A DNA stretch of 64,000 nt from Haloferax namakaokahaiae (GTDB lineage Archaea; Halobacteriota; Halobacteria; Halobacteriales; Haloferacaceae). The stretch's first letter is position 1, and the number at the start of each line of letters is the position of its first letter. The DNA is taken from NCBI RefSeq assembly GCF_042663225.1, contig NZ_JBHTAA010000002.1, forward strand, positions 62,001 through 126,000, written 5' to 3'. The position numbers were made by a program, and so were the translations under genes. The notes beneath the pieces are model-generated. The model was given only the letters and a program-made list of their open reading frames with translations, was not told the origin of the DNA and did no database searches. This document shows, piece by piece, positions 8,871-17,039 of this stretch.

Positions 8871-9916
8871 CGTTGGAGTTGACCGACGTTCGGAAATCGT
8901 ACGGCGAGTTCGAACTCGGTCCGCTCTCGCTCACCGTCGAGGACGAAGTGCTCTCGGTGCTCGGTCCCTCCGGGTGTGGAAAGACGACGCTCCTCGGCGC
9001 GATTGCGGGAATCGTCCGTCCCGATTCGGGGTCTATCGTCCTCAACGGGCAGTCTATCGTGGACCGACCTCTCGACGCCCGACGCATCGGGTTGGTGTTC
9101 CAAGACGGGGCGCTGTTCCCGCACATGACCGCACGAGCGAACATCGAATACGCGGCGACGAGTCCTGACCGCGTCACCGAACTCGCAGAACTGTTCGAAA
9201 TCGAGGCACTCCTCGACCGCCGACCGGCGGCGCTCTCCGGCGGCGAGAAGCAGCGTGTCGCGCTCGCTCGAACCCTCGCGGCCGACCCGGAACTCCTGTT
9301 ACTCGACGAACCGCTTTCGAGTCTCGATACGCCTATCCGACGCCGCCTCAGAGACGAACTCCACGACCTGTTTCAGTCGCTCGAAATTCCCGTCATCTAC
9401 GTCACGCACGACCAGCGCGCTGCGACGGCCCTCGGCGACCGAATCGCCATCCTCAGAGACGGGGCGCTCGAACAGATTGGCACGCCATCGGAGATTCTGA
9501 ACCGGCCGAAGACGACGTTCGTCGCGCAGTTCACGGGAACCGAAAACGTGTTCGAGACCACCGTGTTCGACACGAGCCCCGACTCGTTTTCGGTCAAACT
9601 CGGCGCTGCATCGCTTCGATTCGAGACGGCAGGTGAGGTTGCCGTCGGCGAGACTGTCACCGTGTGCATCAGACCGTCGCGCATCGACCTCCACGCCGCA
9701 ATCGATTCCGACGACACCGGGAGGTTCTTCACCGGAACCGTCCGGCGATTCATGAACGAAGGCGACGAGTACAGAGTCGTGCTCGCTGTCGGGGATGGCG
9801 GTCCCTCGCTCTCGGCGACAGTTCGCTCAGACGTGTTCGAATCACTCGGCCTCGAACCGGGTGACACCGTTCACGGGACGGTCCCACCGAGTGCGGTTCA
9901 CGTACTCGGAGCGTAG
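8867..9916 (+). CDS. Molybdate/tungstate ABC transporter ATP-binding protein
   Basis: The 349-residue ATPase has Walker A GPSGCGKTT (about residues 35-43), signature LSGGEKQRV (about 125), Walker B LLLLDEP (about 145) and the switch His in THDQRAA. After residue 240 there is a TOBE-like C-terminal domain that in this group can bind molybdate and regulate transport. The ATG at 8867 overlaps the permease stop by 4 bp (ATGA), which sets the start; the longer open frame upstream is inside the permease gene. With the two preceding genes it completes the importer. Confidence 0.9.
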   Translation: MTLELTDVRKSYGEFELGPLSLTVEDEVLSVLGPSGCGKTTLLGAIAGIVRPDSGSIVLNGQSIVDRPLDARRIGLVFQDGALFPHMTARANIEYAATSPDRVTELAELFEIEALLDRRPAALSGGEKQRVALARTLAADPELLLLDEPLSSLDTPIRRRLRDELHDLFQSLEIPVIYVTHDQRAATALGDRIAILRDGALEQIGTPSEILNRPKTTFVAQFTGTENVFETTVFDTSPDSFSVKLGAASLRFETAGEVAVGETVTVCIRPSRIDLHAAIDSDDTGRFFTGTVRRFMNEGDEYRVVLAVGDGGPSLSATVRSDVFESLGLEPGDTVHGTVPPSAVHVLGA

Positions 9917-9947
9917 TCGTCGCGCTCGGAGTTCTCCTGTCGCTCAG

Positions 9948-9966
9948 GGGGCGGGGTGACCGCCCC
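9948..9966 (+). terminator. GC-rich stem-loop after the Mo/W importer operon
   Basis: A perfect 7-bp stem, GGGGCGG at 9948-9954 and CCGCCCC at 9960-9966 with a 5-nt loop, lies about 30 bp after the ATPase stop. It is followed by AAAA rather than a T run, so it is a weak candidate for an archaeal terminator and may instead act as a 3' RNA-stability hairpin. Confidence 0.3.
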
Positions 9967-10103
9967 AAAACTTCTCAGTAGTGTAACAATTTGAGCCCCA
10001 GTCCCGCGACGAGAACGACATCTAGTGTTCAATCGTGTGGTTAATTCTACATTTTATGTTAATCATACTTGGTTACTAATAGCTTCAAAAACCGGATATT
10101 GCA

Positions 10104-10136
10104 AACCATTATATTTACTGAGTAAGATGTTCACAT
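10104..10136 (+). promoter_or_regulatory. Promoter of the Cox-type molybdenum hydroxylase operon
   Basis: The stretch before the operon is strongly AT-rich and contains a TATA box, TTATATTTA, at about 10109-10117, so transcription should begin near 10137. That leaves a leader of about 33 nt before ATG 10170, which contains the purine-rich GGTGGATGA as a possible ribosome-binding site. A GTG at 10137 in the same frame could in principle be used as a leaderless start. Confidence 0.5.
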
Positions 10137-10169
10137 GTGGCGTGCTGTCACACGTCGGTGGATGATACA

Positions 10170-10814
10170 ATGGAATTCAGCGGAACATTCGAACTCGAAG
10201 AAACGTCTGTTGACGAGGTGTGGCTCGCCCTCTCGGACCCGGTTCTCATCGAACAGTCGCTTCCGGGGTGTCAGTTCCTCGTCCGAGTAGACGACACGAA
10301 CGTCGATTTCGATGCGCTACGCGAGGAGACTGCCGACCGGGAAGCCGAACTCACCGGCGACCCGGAGGCTATCGCCGAACGTGCGTTCGAAGAAGGCGGT
10401 CACTACGCGGCGCTGATGCAGATACGCGTCGGCCCGGTGAATCCGACGTTCGAGACGGTAGTGACGATAGAACACCGGGAGTATCCCGAGATGTCCGCCG
10501 TCGGCGAGGGCGCTTCGAGCAACAGTTCGTTCGAACTGTCGTCGGGGATGGTGCTCTCAGAGACGGCAGACGGCGTCGCCGTCGAGTGGGAGACGCAGGC
10601 CGACGTGTTCGGCAAGATAGCCCAGATGGGCCAACGGGTCGTCAACCCCGTTGCGAATCGCGTGGTCAAGCGGTTCTTCTCGTCGGTTCAGGACAGACTC
10701 CACGAGCGACAGGAGAGCGGTGACGCCCTCACGGTATCGGATGCGAACGAGGACGACCGAGGTCTCATCGACAAGGTGCTCGGCCGTTCGGCGAGCGACT
10801 CGAACAACAACTAA
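10170..10814 (+). CDS. CoxG-like SRPBCC protein
   Basis: The 214-residue product starts MEFSGTFELEETSVDEVW, the usual start of carbon-monoxide-dehydrogenase subunit G (CoxG) proteins of the SRPBCC/START-like ligand-binding fold. LSDPVLIEQSLPGCQFL near residue 25 matches the family pattern in which the P-G-C stretch follows helix 1. CoxG helps recruit or mature the CO dehydrogenase at the membrane in Oligotropha; here it has an extra acidic C-terminal tail from about residue 165. It is the first gene of the operon and lies 5 bp before the iron-sulfur subunit. A start at GTG 10137 would add 11 non-conserved residues and is less likely. Confidence 0.85.
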   Translation: MEFSGTFELEETSVDEVWLALSDPVLIEQSLPGCQFLVRVDDTNVDFDALREETADREAELTGDPEAIAERAFEEGGHYAALMQIRVGPVNPTFETVVTIEHREYPEMSAVGEGASSNSSFELSSGMVLSETADGVAVEWETQADVFGKIAQMGQRVVNPVANRVVKRFFSSVQDRLHERQESGDALTVSDANEDDRGLIDKVLGRSASDSNNN

Positions 10815-10819
10815 CGCCC

Positions 10820-11374
10820 ATGGCAGAACACGAAATCACACTCACGGTCAACGGTACAGCACACGAACTAACGGTCGAATCGCGCACCCTCTTGGTTCAC
10901 GCCCTCCGTGACGAACTCGGCTATACGGGAACGAACATCGGGTGTGAAAGCGGTCTCTGCGGTGCGTGCACGGTTCACCTCGACGGCGACGCGGTGAAGT
11001 CGTGTACGATGCTCGCAGTACAGGCCGACGGAACGGCTCTCAAGACGGTCGAAGGACTCGCCGAGAGCGGCGAGTTCCACCCGATTCAGACCGGCTTCCA
11101 AGAGGAACACGGTCTCCAGTGCGGGTACTGCACGCCCGGCATGATGATGACGGCGACCGAGTTCCTCGAAGAGAACCCGAACCCGACGCGGGAGGAGATT
11201 CGAGAAAGTCTCGAAGGGAACCTCTGTCGGTGTACCGGCTATCAGAACATCGTCAACGCCGTCGAGAACGCCGCCGACGCGATGGCCGCCAGCCCCGTCG
11301 CAGACGGTGGAAACGTCCGCTGGCCCGACGAGACTGCGGAAGCGGATGAGACTGTAGGAGGTGACGAGCGATGA
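10820..11374 (+). CDS. Molybdenum hydroxylase small subunit, two [2Fe-2S] clusters (CoxS-like)
   Basis: The 184-residue protein carries both iron-sulfur motifs of xanthine-oxidase-family small subunits. The plant-ferredoxin type cluster uses GCESGLCGACTVHL (about residues 41-54) plus a fourth Cys near 63. The second, four-helix cluster uses CGYCTPGM (about 102-109) and LCRCTGY (about 135-141). It passes electrons from the molybdenum site to FAD. A C-terminal extension of about 25 acidic residues is haloarchaeal in style. Its stop overlaps the start of the large subunit by 4 bp (ATGA), implying coupled translation. Confidence 0.93.
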   Translation: MAEHEITLTVNGTAHELTVESRTLLVHALRDELGYTGTNIGCESGLCGACTVHLDGDAVKSCTMLAVQADGTALKTVEGLAESGEFHPIQTGFQEEHGLQCGYCTPGMMMTATEFLEENPNPTREEIRESLEGNLCRCTGYQNIVNAVENAADAMAASPVADGGNVRWPDETAEADETVGGDER

Positions 11375-13815
11375 ACGGCGTCCGTTCGGTCCGCCCCGAC
11401 GAGGTGGACGCCGCCGACATCCTCGGGTCGGCCATCGAGCGTCGAGAGGACCCCGCACTCATCACGGGAACCGCGGAGTACACCGACGATATCCAACTGA
11501 AGAACATGGCCCACATGGCCATCCTTCGCAGTCAGTACGGCCACGCGAAGATCGACGACATCGACACCAGCGACGCGGAGGCGATGGACGGCGTCATCGC
11601 CGTCTACACGTACGACGACTTAGTCGCCTCCGGCGGCGGGTCGTTCAGTCTCCCGGTCGGGTGGTTGCTCGACACGCTCAAGCAGGTACCGCACCCGATT
11701 CTGGCGAACGAACGGGTCCGGTATCAGGGCGACGGCGTCGCCGTCGTCGTCGCCGAGAGCAGGTACATCGCCCACGACGCGCTCGCCGAAATCGACGTCG
11801 AGTACGAACGACTCGACGCAGTCGTGAACCCCGGTGACGCCCTCGAAGACGGCGCGCCGCAGATTCACGACGACGCCGAGGGCAACGTCGCGTTCGACTG
11901 GGAAATCGGCGACCAGCAGAAGACCGACGACGCGTTCGATTCGGCGGCCCACACCGTCCACTTCGAGTGCGAGAACCAGCTGCTCATCCCGAACGCGATG
12001 GAGCCGCGGGCCGCGGTGGCGACGTACAACTCCGGTACGGACGAACTGGAGGTGTTCATGACGACGCAGAACCCCCACCTTCACCGACTGCTCATGTCGG
12101 GCGTCATCGGCCACCCGGAACACAAACTCCGCGTGAAGGCTCCCGAAGTCGGTGGCGGGTTCGGCTCGAAGATTCACCACTACGCCGACGAGGCGCTCGT
12201 CGCGTGGGCGGCGAAACAACTCGGCCGACCGGTCAAGTGGACCGCGACGCGAACCGAGACGTACAAGACCGACACGCCGGGTCGCGGCCACCTCACCGAA
12301 GCCGAACTCGCGCTTGACGACGACGGCCGCATCACCGGCCTGCGCGTGAACACGCGAGCGAACCTCGGTGCGTACCTCTCGACGTTCGCGCCGTCGGTGC
12401 CGACGTACCTCTACGGGACGCTGCTGTCCGGGCAGTACGACATCCCGGCCATTCACTGCTCGGTGAGAGGCGCGTTCACGAACGTCCCGCCGGTCGATGC
12501 CTACCGCGGTGCAGGTCGCCCCGAAGCATCCTTCGTCGTCGAACGGCTGATTTCGCTCGGTGCGAAGGAGGTCGGCATGGACACCGCGGAGTTCCGGCGT
12601 AAGAACTTCGTCAACAACGACGACTTCCCGTACGAGACGCAGGTCGCGGTCGTCTACGACAGCGGCGACTACGAGAAGACGCTCGACAAGGCGCTCGAAC
12701 TGGTCGAGTACACGGACTTCAGAGAGCGCCAAGAGCGCGCCCGCGACGAGGGGCGGTACCTCGGTATCGGCTTCTCGTGTTACATCGAAGCCTGTGGACT
12801 CGCCCCGTCCGAACTCGCCGGTCAACTCGGCGCACAGGCCGGGTTGTGGGAGTCGAGTCTGGTTCGATTCCAACCGTCGGGGACGGTGACCGCCTACTGT
12901 GGGACCTCCGGTCACGGCCAAGGTCACGAGACGACGTACGCCCAAATCGTCGCCAACGAACTCGGCATCGACTACGAAGACGTGGACGTCGTCGAGGGCG
13001 ACACCGACGAAATCCCGCAGGGGATGGGAACCTACGGCTCTCGGTCCGCCGCCGTCGGCGGCAGCGCGCTGGTCATGAGTTCGCAGAAACTCGTCGAGAA
13101 GGCGCGACAAATCGCCGCCCACCAGTTAGAGGCCGACCCGGCGGACATCGAGTTCGAAGGCGGCGAGTTCCACGTCTCGGGTGCTCCGGACCGGTCGATT
13201 GGCATTCAGGCAGTCGCCCAGCAGTCCTACTTAGCACACAACATCCCCGAAGGGATGGAACCCGGGTTGGAAGCCACGTCTTTCTACGACCCCGACAACT
13301 TCGTCTTCCCGTTCGGCACCCACGTCGCAATCGTCGAGGTGGACCCCGAATCGGGCGAAGTCGAGTTCGAACGATACGTCGCCGTGGACGACGTCGGCAA
13401 CCAGATAAACCCGAAAATCGTCGAAGGCCAGATTCACGGCGGCGTCGCGCAGGGCATCGGTCAAGCCCTCTACGAGGGTGCGGTCTACGACGAGAACGCC
13501 CAACTCCTGACCGGGTCGATGCAGGATTACACCGTTCCGAAGTCGATTCACATCCCCGAGTTGGAGACGGCTTCCACCGTGACGCCGAGTCCGCACAACC
13601 CGCTCGGCGTGAAAGGCGTCGGCGAGGCCGGAACCATCGCCGCGCCGCAGGCGGTCGTGAACGCGATAACGGACGCGCTGGAGCCGTTCGGCGTCGAATC
13701 GGTAGAGATGCCGGTGACGCCCGAGCGCGTCTGGACGGCCGTGAACGGGCAGGCAACGGCCGACGGAAGCGGCACAGCACCGGAGACCGACGAATCGAAC
13801 GGAGGTGACGTGTGA
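11371..13815 (+). CDS. Molybdenum hydroxylase large subunit, CoxL form II / xanthine dehydrogenase family
   Basis: The 814-residue protein binds the molybdopterin cytosine dinucleotide cofactor. The active-site loop reads AYRGAGR at residues 377-383; true form I CO dehydrogenases have AYRCSFR with a copper-binding Cys, so the Cu ligand is absent here. The base-like glutamate near the C terminus is present (GVGEAG, Glu752). Gly-rich cofactor contacts such as GGGFGSKIHHY and GTSGHGQGHETTY are intact. The enzyme should hydroxylate an aldehyde, purine or other N-heterocycle, or possibly CO; the substrate cannot be read from the sequence. It lies between the small and medium subunit genes with overlapping stop/start codons at both ends. 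Confidence 0.93.
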   Translation: MNGVRSVRPDEVDAADILGSAIERREDPALITGTAEYTDDIQLKNMAHMAILRSQYGHAKIDDIDTSDAEAMDGVIAVYTYDDLVASGGGSFSLPVGWLLDTLKQVPHPILANERVRYQGDGVAVVVAESRYIAHDALAEIDVEYERLDAVVNPGDALEDGAPQIHDDAEGNVAFDWEIGDQQKTDDAFDSAAHTVHFECENQLLIPNAMEPRAAVATYNSGTDELEVFMTTQNPHLHRLLMSGVIGHPEHKLRVKAPEVGGGFGSKIHHYADEALVAWAAKQLGRPVKWTATRTETYKTDTPGRGHLTEAELALDDDGRITGLRVNTRANLGAYLSTFAPSVPTYLYGTLLSGQYDIPAIHCSVRGAFTNVPPVDAYRGAGRPEASFVVERLISLGAKEVGMDTAEFRRKNFVNNDDFPYETQVAVVYDSGDYEKTLDKALELVEYTDFRERQERARDEGRYLGIGFSCYIEACGLAPSELAGQLGAQAGLWESSLVRFQPSGTVTAYCGTSGHGQGHETTYAQIVANELGIDYEDVDVVEGDTDEIPQGMGTYGSRSAAVGGSALVMSSQKLVEKARQIAAHQLEADPADIEFEGGEFHVSGAPDRSIGIQAVAQQSYLAHNIPEGMEPGLEATSFYDPDNFVFPFGTHVAIVEVDPESGEVEFERYVAVDDVGNQINPKIVEGQIHGGVAQGIGQALYEGAVYDENAQLLTGSMQDYTVPKSIHIPELETASTVTPSPHNPLGVKGVGEAGTIAAPQAVVNAITDALEPFGVESVEMPVTPERVWTAVNGQATADGSGTAPETDESNGGDV

Positions 13816-14705
13816 TGTATCCAGACGAATTCGACTTCTACGAAGCAGAGACGGTCGAGGAGGCGATCGAACTCCTCGGCGAGCACTCGACCGAAGAGAC
13901 GGAGTTACTCGCCGGCGGCCACAGTCTCCTGCCGGCGATGAAGACCGGGCTGTCGAGTCCGGACGTGCTCATCGGCATCGGCGAAATCGACGACTTGCAC
14001 GGCGTCTCCGTCGAGGGCGACACGCTCGCTATCGGCGCGATGACGAGATACAGCGAGTTGCTCGATGCGGCCGCCGCACACGAGCACGCACCGGCGTTCA
14101 CCGCCGCGGTCGAACACGTCGGCGACAGACAGGTCAGAAACCGCGGGACGGTCGGGGGCAACCTCGCCCACGCCGACCCCGCCTCCGACCTCCCCGCCGC
14201 CGCGCTCGTCTCGGATGCGACACTCGTCGTCCACGGACCGGACGGCGAGCGTTCGATTCCCGCCGACGAGTTCTTCTTCGGCATGTACGCCACCGACGTC
14301 GGCCCGGACGAACTCCTCACGCGAATCGAGATTCCGTCCGCGGCCGGGTCGATTGGAACGTACGCGAAGAAGGCGAGTCCCTCGTCGGGCTACGCGATGG
14401 TAGGCGTCGCCGCACTCCTCACGATGGACGGCGATACCGTCGAATCCGCCCGCGTGGGTGCCAACGGCGTCGTTGACCACGGCGTCCGCCTCGAAGCCGT
14501 CGAGGACGCGCTGGTCGGCGAAGAACTCACCGACGACACCATCGAGGCGGCGGCCGAGCACGCGACGGACGACCTCGACACGTCGATGCTGATGGACGAC
14601 CTGCAGGCGTCGGCGGACTTCCGCGCCCGGCTCGTCGAGGTGTACACCAAGCGGGCACTACAAGGCGTGCGTGACGAACTCGCCGCGCCCGCGGCAGCCG
14701 ACTAA
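13815..14705 (+). CDS. Molybdenum hydroxylase FAD-binding medium subunit (CoxM-like)
   Basis: The 296-residue protein has the two FAD-binding motifs of the family: AGGHSLLPAMK (about residues 34-44) and NRGTVGGNLAHADPASDLPA (about 112-131). The C-terminal CO_deh_flav_C domain (about 180-285) follows. It accepts electrons from the iron-sulfur subunit and passes them to an electron acceptor. The large-subunit TGA overlaps this ATG (TGATG); a GTG one codon upstream is also possible. Length matches CoxM. Confidence 0.92.
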   Translation: MYPDEFDFYEAETVEEAIELLGEHSTEETELLAGGHSLLPAMKTGLSSPDVLIGIGEIDDLHGVSVEGDTLAIGAMTRYSELLDAAAAHEHAPAFTAAVEHVGDRQVRNRGTVGGNLAHADPASDLPAAALVSDATLVVHGPDGERSIPADEFFFGMYATDVGPDELLTRIEIPSAAGSIGTYAKKASPSSGYAMVGVAALLTMDGDTVESARVGANGVVDHGVRLEAVEDALVGEELTDDTIEAAAEHATDDLDTSMLMDDLQASADFRARLVEVYTKRALQGVRDELAAPAAAD

Positions 14706-14729
14706 CCCATCCCATCTCGCAGAGAAACA

Positions 14730-14751
14730 GGCCAGCGCGGTCTCGCTGGCC
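14730..14751 (+). other. Strong stem-loop between the catalytic and maturation halves of the operon
   Basis: A perfect 8-bp inverted repeat, GGCCAGCG at 14730-14737 and CGCTGGCC at 14744-14751 with a 6-nt loop, lies in the 94-bp gap between the medium subunit and the MoxR ATPase gene. It could terminate part of the transcripts or protect the 3' end of a processed catalytic-subunit mRNA, giving different expression of the structural and maturation genes. There is no T run directly after it. Confidence 0.5.
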
Positions 14752-14799
14752 CCGACAACTGTATTCGCGGTCTACTCCAAGAACTAAACACGAACGATA

Positions 14800-15714
14800 A
14801 TGAAGAACTGGCCCACGAAGCCGTTCGATGCGCTGACCGAAGCGGACATCCGAGCGGTGTTCGATGCCGAAGCGTACGTCGCCGAAGACGAAATCGTCAC
14901 GACGGTCTTTCTCGCGCTCCTGTTAGGGAAGCCGCTCTTAGTCGAGGGTGAACCCGGCGCGGGGAAGACTGAACTCGCAAAAGTCCTCGCCGCGGGGTTC
15001 GGTTCCGAGCTGATTCGTCTCCAGTGTTACGAGGGGTTGACCGCGGAGCACGCGCTCTACGAGTGGAACTACACGAAACAGCTCCTCGCGGTCCAATCGG
15101 GCGACGACGTGGACTCCTCGGTCTTCTCCGAAGAGTACCTCTTGGAACGCCCGCTCTTGCGTGCGCTTCGAGGCGAGGGTGACCGGCCGCCAGTGCTCCT
15201 CGTAGACGAAGTAGACCGCGCCGACGACGAGTTCGAGGCGTTGCTCTTGGAGGTGCTCTCGGACTTCCAAGTCTCCGTCCCAGAACTCGGGACCGTCTCC
15301 GCCACCCAACCCCCGGTCGTCGTCGTCACGTCGAATCGCACGAGAGCGTTGAGCGATGCGCTGAAACGACGCTGTCTGTACCTCCACGTCACGCCACCGT
15401 CGTTCGAGAAGGAAGTCGAAATTCTCCATCGAAAAGTGCCGGAGTTGGACGGCGTCGTCGCCGAGGGACTCTGCGCTATCGTCGCACGACTTCGAGAAGA
15501 GCCGTTGCGAAAACCGCCGGGAGCGGCCGAAACGATTGACTGGGCGCGTGCAGTGGCGGCGCTCAGGGCGAGTGGCGACGGCGAGCTATCGGTTCCGATG
15601 GTTCGGAACACGCTCGGCTGTTTACTCAAAGAGGTCGAAGACGTCGAACGCGTTGACGACGACCTGCTCAGTGAACTCGTCGAGACGGCACACGAGACGG
15701 GAGGTGAGCCGTGA
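14800..15714 (+). CDS. MoxR-type AAA+ ATPase (CoxD-like)
   Basis: The 304-residue ATPase has Walker A GEPGAGKTEL (about residues 51-60), Walker B PVLLVDEVDRAD (about 130-141) and the sensor TSNRTRALSDALKRRC, all typical of the MoxR branch. In Oligotropha the homologue CoxD helps build the [CuSMoO2] site of CO dehydrogenase and works with the VWA protein CoxE. The same partner, CoxE-like, follows immediately with a 4-bp overlap. Role inferred: chaperone-like maturation of the molybdenum hydroxylase. It begins 94 bp after the medium subunit, beyond a stem-loop. Confidence 0.9.
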   Translation: MKNWPTKPFDALTEADIRAVFDAEAYVAEDEIVTTVFLALLLGKPLLVEGEPGAGKTELAKVLAAGFGSELIRLQCYEGLTAEHALYEWNYTKQLLAVQSGDDVDSSVFSEEYLLERPLLRALRGEGDRPPVLLVDEVDRADDEFEALLLEVLSDFQVSVPELGTVSATQPPVVVVTSNRTRALSDALKRRCLYLHVTPPSFEKEVEILHRKVPELDGVVAEGLCAIVARLREEPLRKPPGAAETIDWARAVAALRASGDGELSVPMVRNTLGCLLKEVEDVERVDDDLLSELVETAHETGGEP

Positions 15715-17039
15715 CCGAATCGTTCGACCACGCGAGGGCGTTCGACGCTGCCGAACTCGACAGCCACGTCCGAATAGAAGTCGTCAGGTTCGCACGGGCA
15801 CTCCGGCGTGCCGGAGCATCGGTGCCTGCGAACGCTGGGACGACCGCCGCTCGGGCACTCGCCGTGGTGGGGGTTCACGATAAGTCTCGCGTTCGAACCG
15901 CGCTCCGGTCGAGTCTCATCACGACGCACGACGACTTCTCGATATTCGAACGCCTGTTCGAGACGTTCTGGGACCGGTTGGTCTCGGTGCAGGAAGCCGT
16001 AGACGACGGGAGCGCCCCGACCGCTCCCGAAGGCACCCTCGCACCGTTCGCGGAAGCAGGTGCTGACGAACGTGCAGAAACGCCCCCCGACGACGAAGAG
16101 AGTGACGAAAAGAGCGTGCGACGAACCGTCCTCGACTCGTTCGACAGCGCCCTCTCCCTGCCAGACGACTCGTCGAACGACGTCGCACGGGCGGCGACAT
16201 ACAGCCCGTCTGGGAGTCCAGAGACGGTTTCTGGATTCCCAGTCAAGACGACGGGTCTCGGCCCGGCGTTCCGTGAGTTGACACGGGCGCTCGGTGGTCT
16301 CCGTGGCCGACGGTTCACGATGGGCGACGACTCGGCCGACGTTCGTCGGGCACTCCGAACGAGCGTGAGCACCGGTGGGACCGTCCTCTCGCTCCCGAAG
16401 CGAGAACGGCAACGAACGGCGATTCGTGCCGTCGTACTCGTGGACGTGAGTAAGTCCGTCCTCGACGCCGTGGACCGGAACTTCCTCGTGGCGTTCCTCT
16501 GGCGTGCGTGTCACGAGTGGCGTCACTGTCGCGTGTTCTTCTTCGACGAAGCCCTTCGAGAGGTGACCGACTCCTTCGACGCGCCATCGACGAGCGAGGC
16601 GCTCGGTGCACTCGAAGCCGCCGAAACAGCGTGGGGCGGTGGCACGAAAATCGGCGAGTCGCTCGCGCAGTTCCACCAGCGTGCGCCCGAGGCAGTGGAC
16701 CGACACACCGTCGTGTTCGTCGTGAGCGACGGGTTGGAGATGGGCGACGTTCGGACACTCGAACGCGAACTCTCGTGGCTGGCACGCACTGCAAACCGGA
16801 CGCTGTGGTTGAATCCCCTTGCAGCAGATGCGTCGTACGAACCGACCGCCCGGGGAATCGCCGCATCGCTTCCGTACCTCGATGGCCTGTTCGCGTTCGA
16901 CACCCCCGACGATGTCGCTGAATTGGCACGCCAACTCCGTCGCTACGGCGTCGGTGGCCGAATCGGCTACGAGTTCGATACTCGCCGAACTGCACGCACA
17001 GACCGACGACCGACTGAACGACCGACACACCACTCATGA
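15711..17039 (+). CDS. VWA domain protein, CoxE family
   Basis: The 442-residue protein has a C-terminal von Willebrand A domain (about residues 240-420) with an intact metal-ion adhesion site: DVSKS near 245, GGGTKIGES near 306 and VSDGLEMGD near 337. The N-terminal half is acidic and variable, a common feature of CoxE proteins. CoxE partners MoxR-type CoxD in maturation of molybdenum-copper CO dehydrogenase; here the large subunit lacks the copper Cys, so the pair may serve cofactor sulfuration or insertion instead. It overlaps both neighbours by 4 bp. A long frame on the opposite strand is a high-GC shadow. Confidence 0.88.
   Translation: MTESFDHARAFDAAELDSHVRIEVVRFARALRRAGASVPANAGTTAARALAVVGVHDKSRVRTALRSSLITTHDDFSIFERLFETFWDRLVSVQEAVDDGSAPTAPEGTLAPFAEAGADERAETPPDDEESDEKSVRRTVLDSFDSALSLPDDSSNDVARAATYSPSGSPETVSGFPVKTTGLGPAFRELTRALGGLRGRRFTMGDDSADVRRALRTSVSTGGTVLSLPKRERQRTAIRAVVLVDVSKSVLDAVDRNFLVAFLWRACHEWRHCRVFFFDEALREVTDSFDAPSTSEALGALEAAETAWGGGTKIGESLAQFHQRAPEAVDRHTVVFVVSDGLEMGDVRTLERELSWLARTANRTLWLNPLAADASYEPTARGIAASLPYLDGLFAFDTPDDVAELARQLRRYGVGGRIGYEFDTRRTARTDRRPTERPTHHS

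Noticed and set aside
11620..13122. 500-residue minus-strand frame opposite the large hydroxylase subunit
   Set aside because: Antisense shadow without recognisable domains; the plus-strand gene has complete cofactor-binding motifs.
10820..14705. Naming the hydroxylase a CO dehydrogenase
   Set aside because: The large subunit lacks the copper-binding Cys of the form I active-site loop, so only family membership is supported.
15069..17033. 654-residue frame on the minus strand opposite the MoxR and VWA genes
   Set aside because: High-GC shadow: Ser/Arg-rich, no motif, lies antisense to two genes with intact family motifs and 4-bp overlaps.
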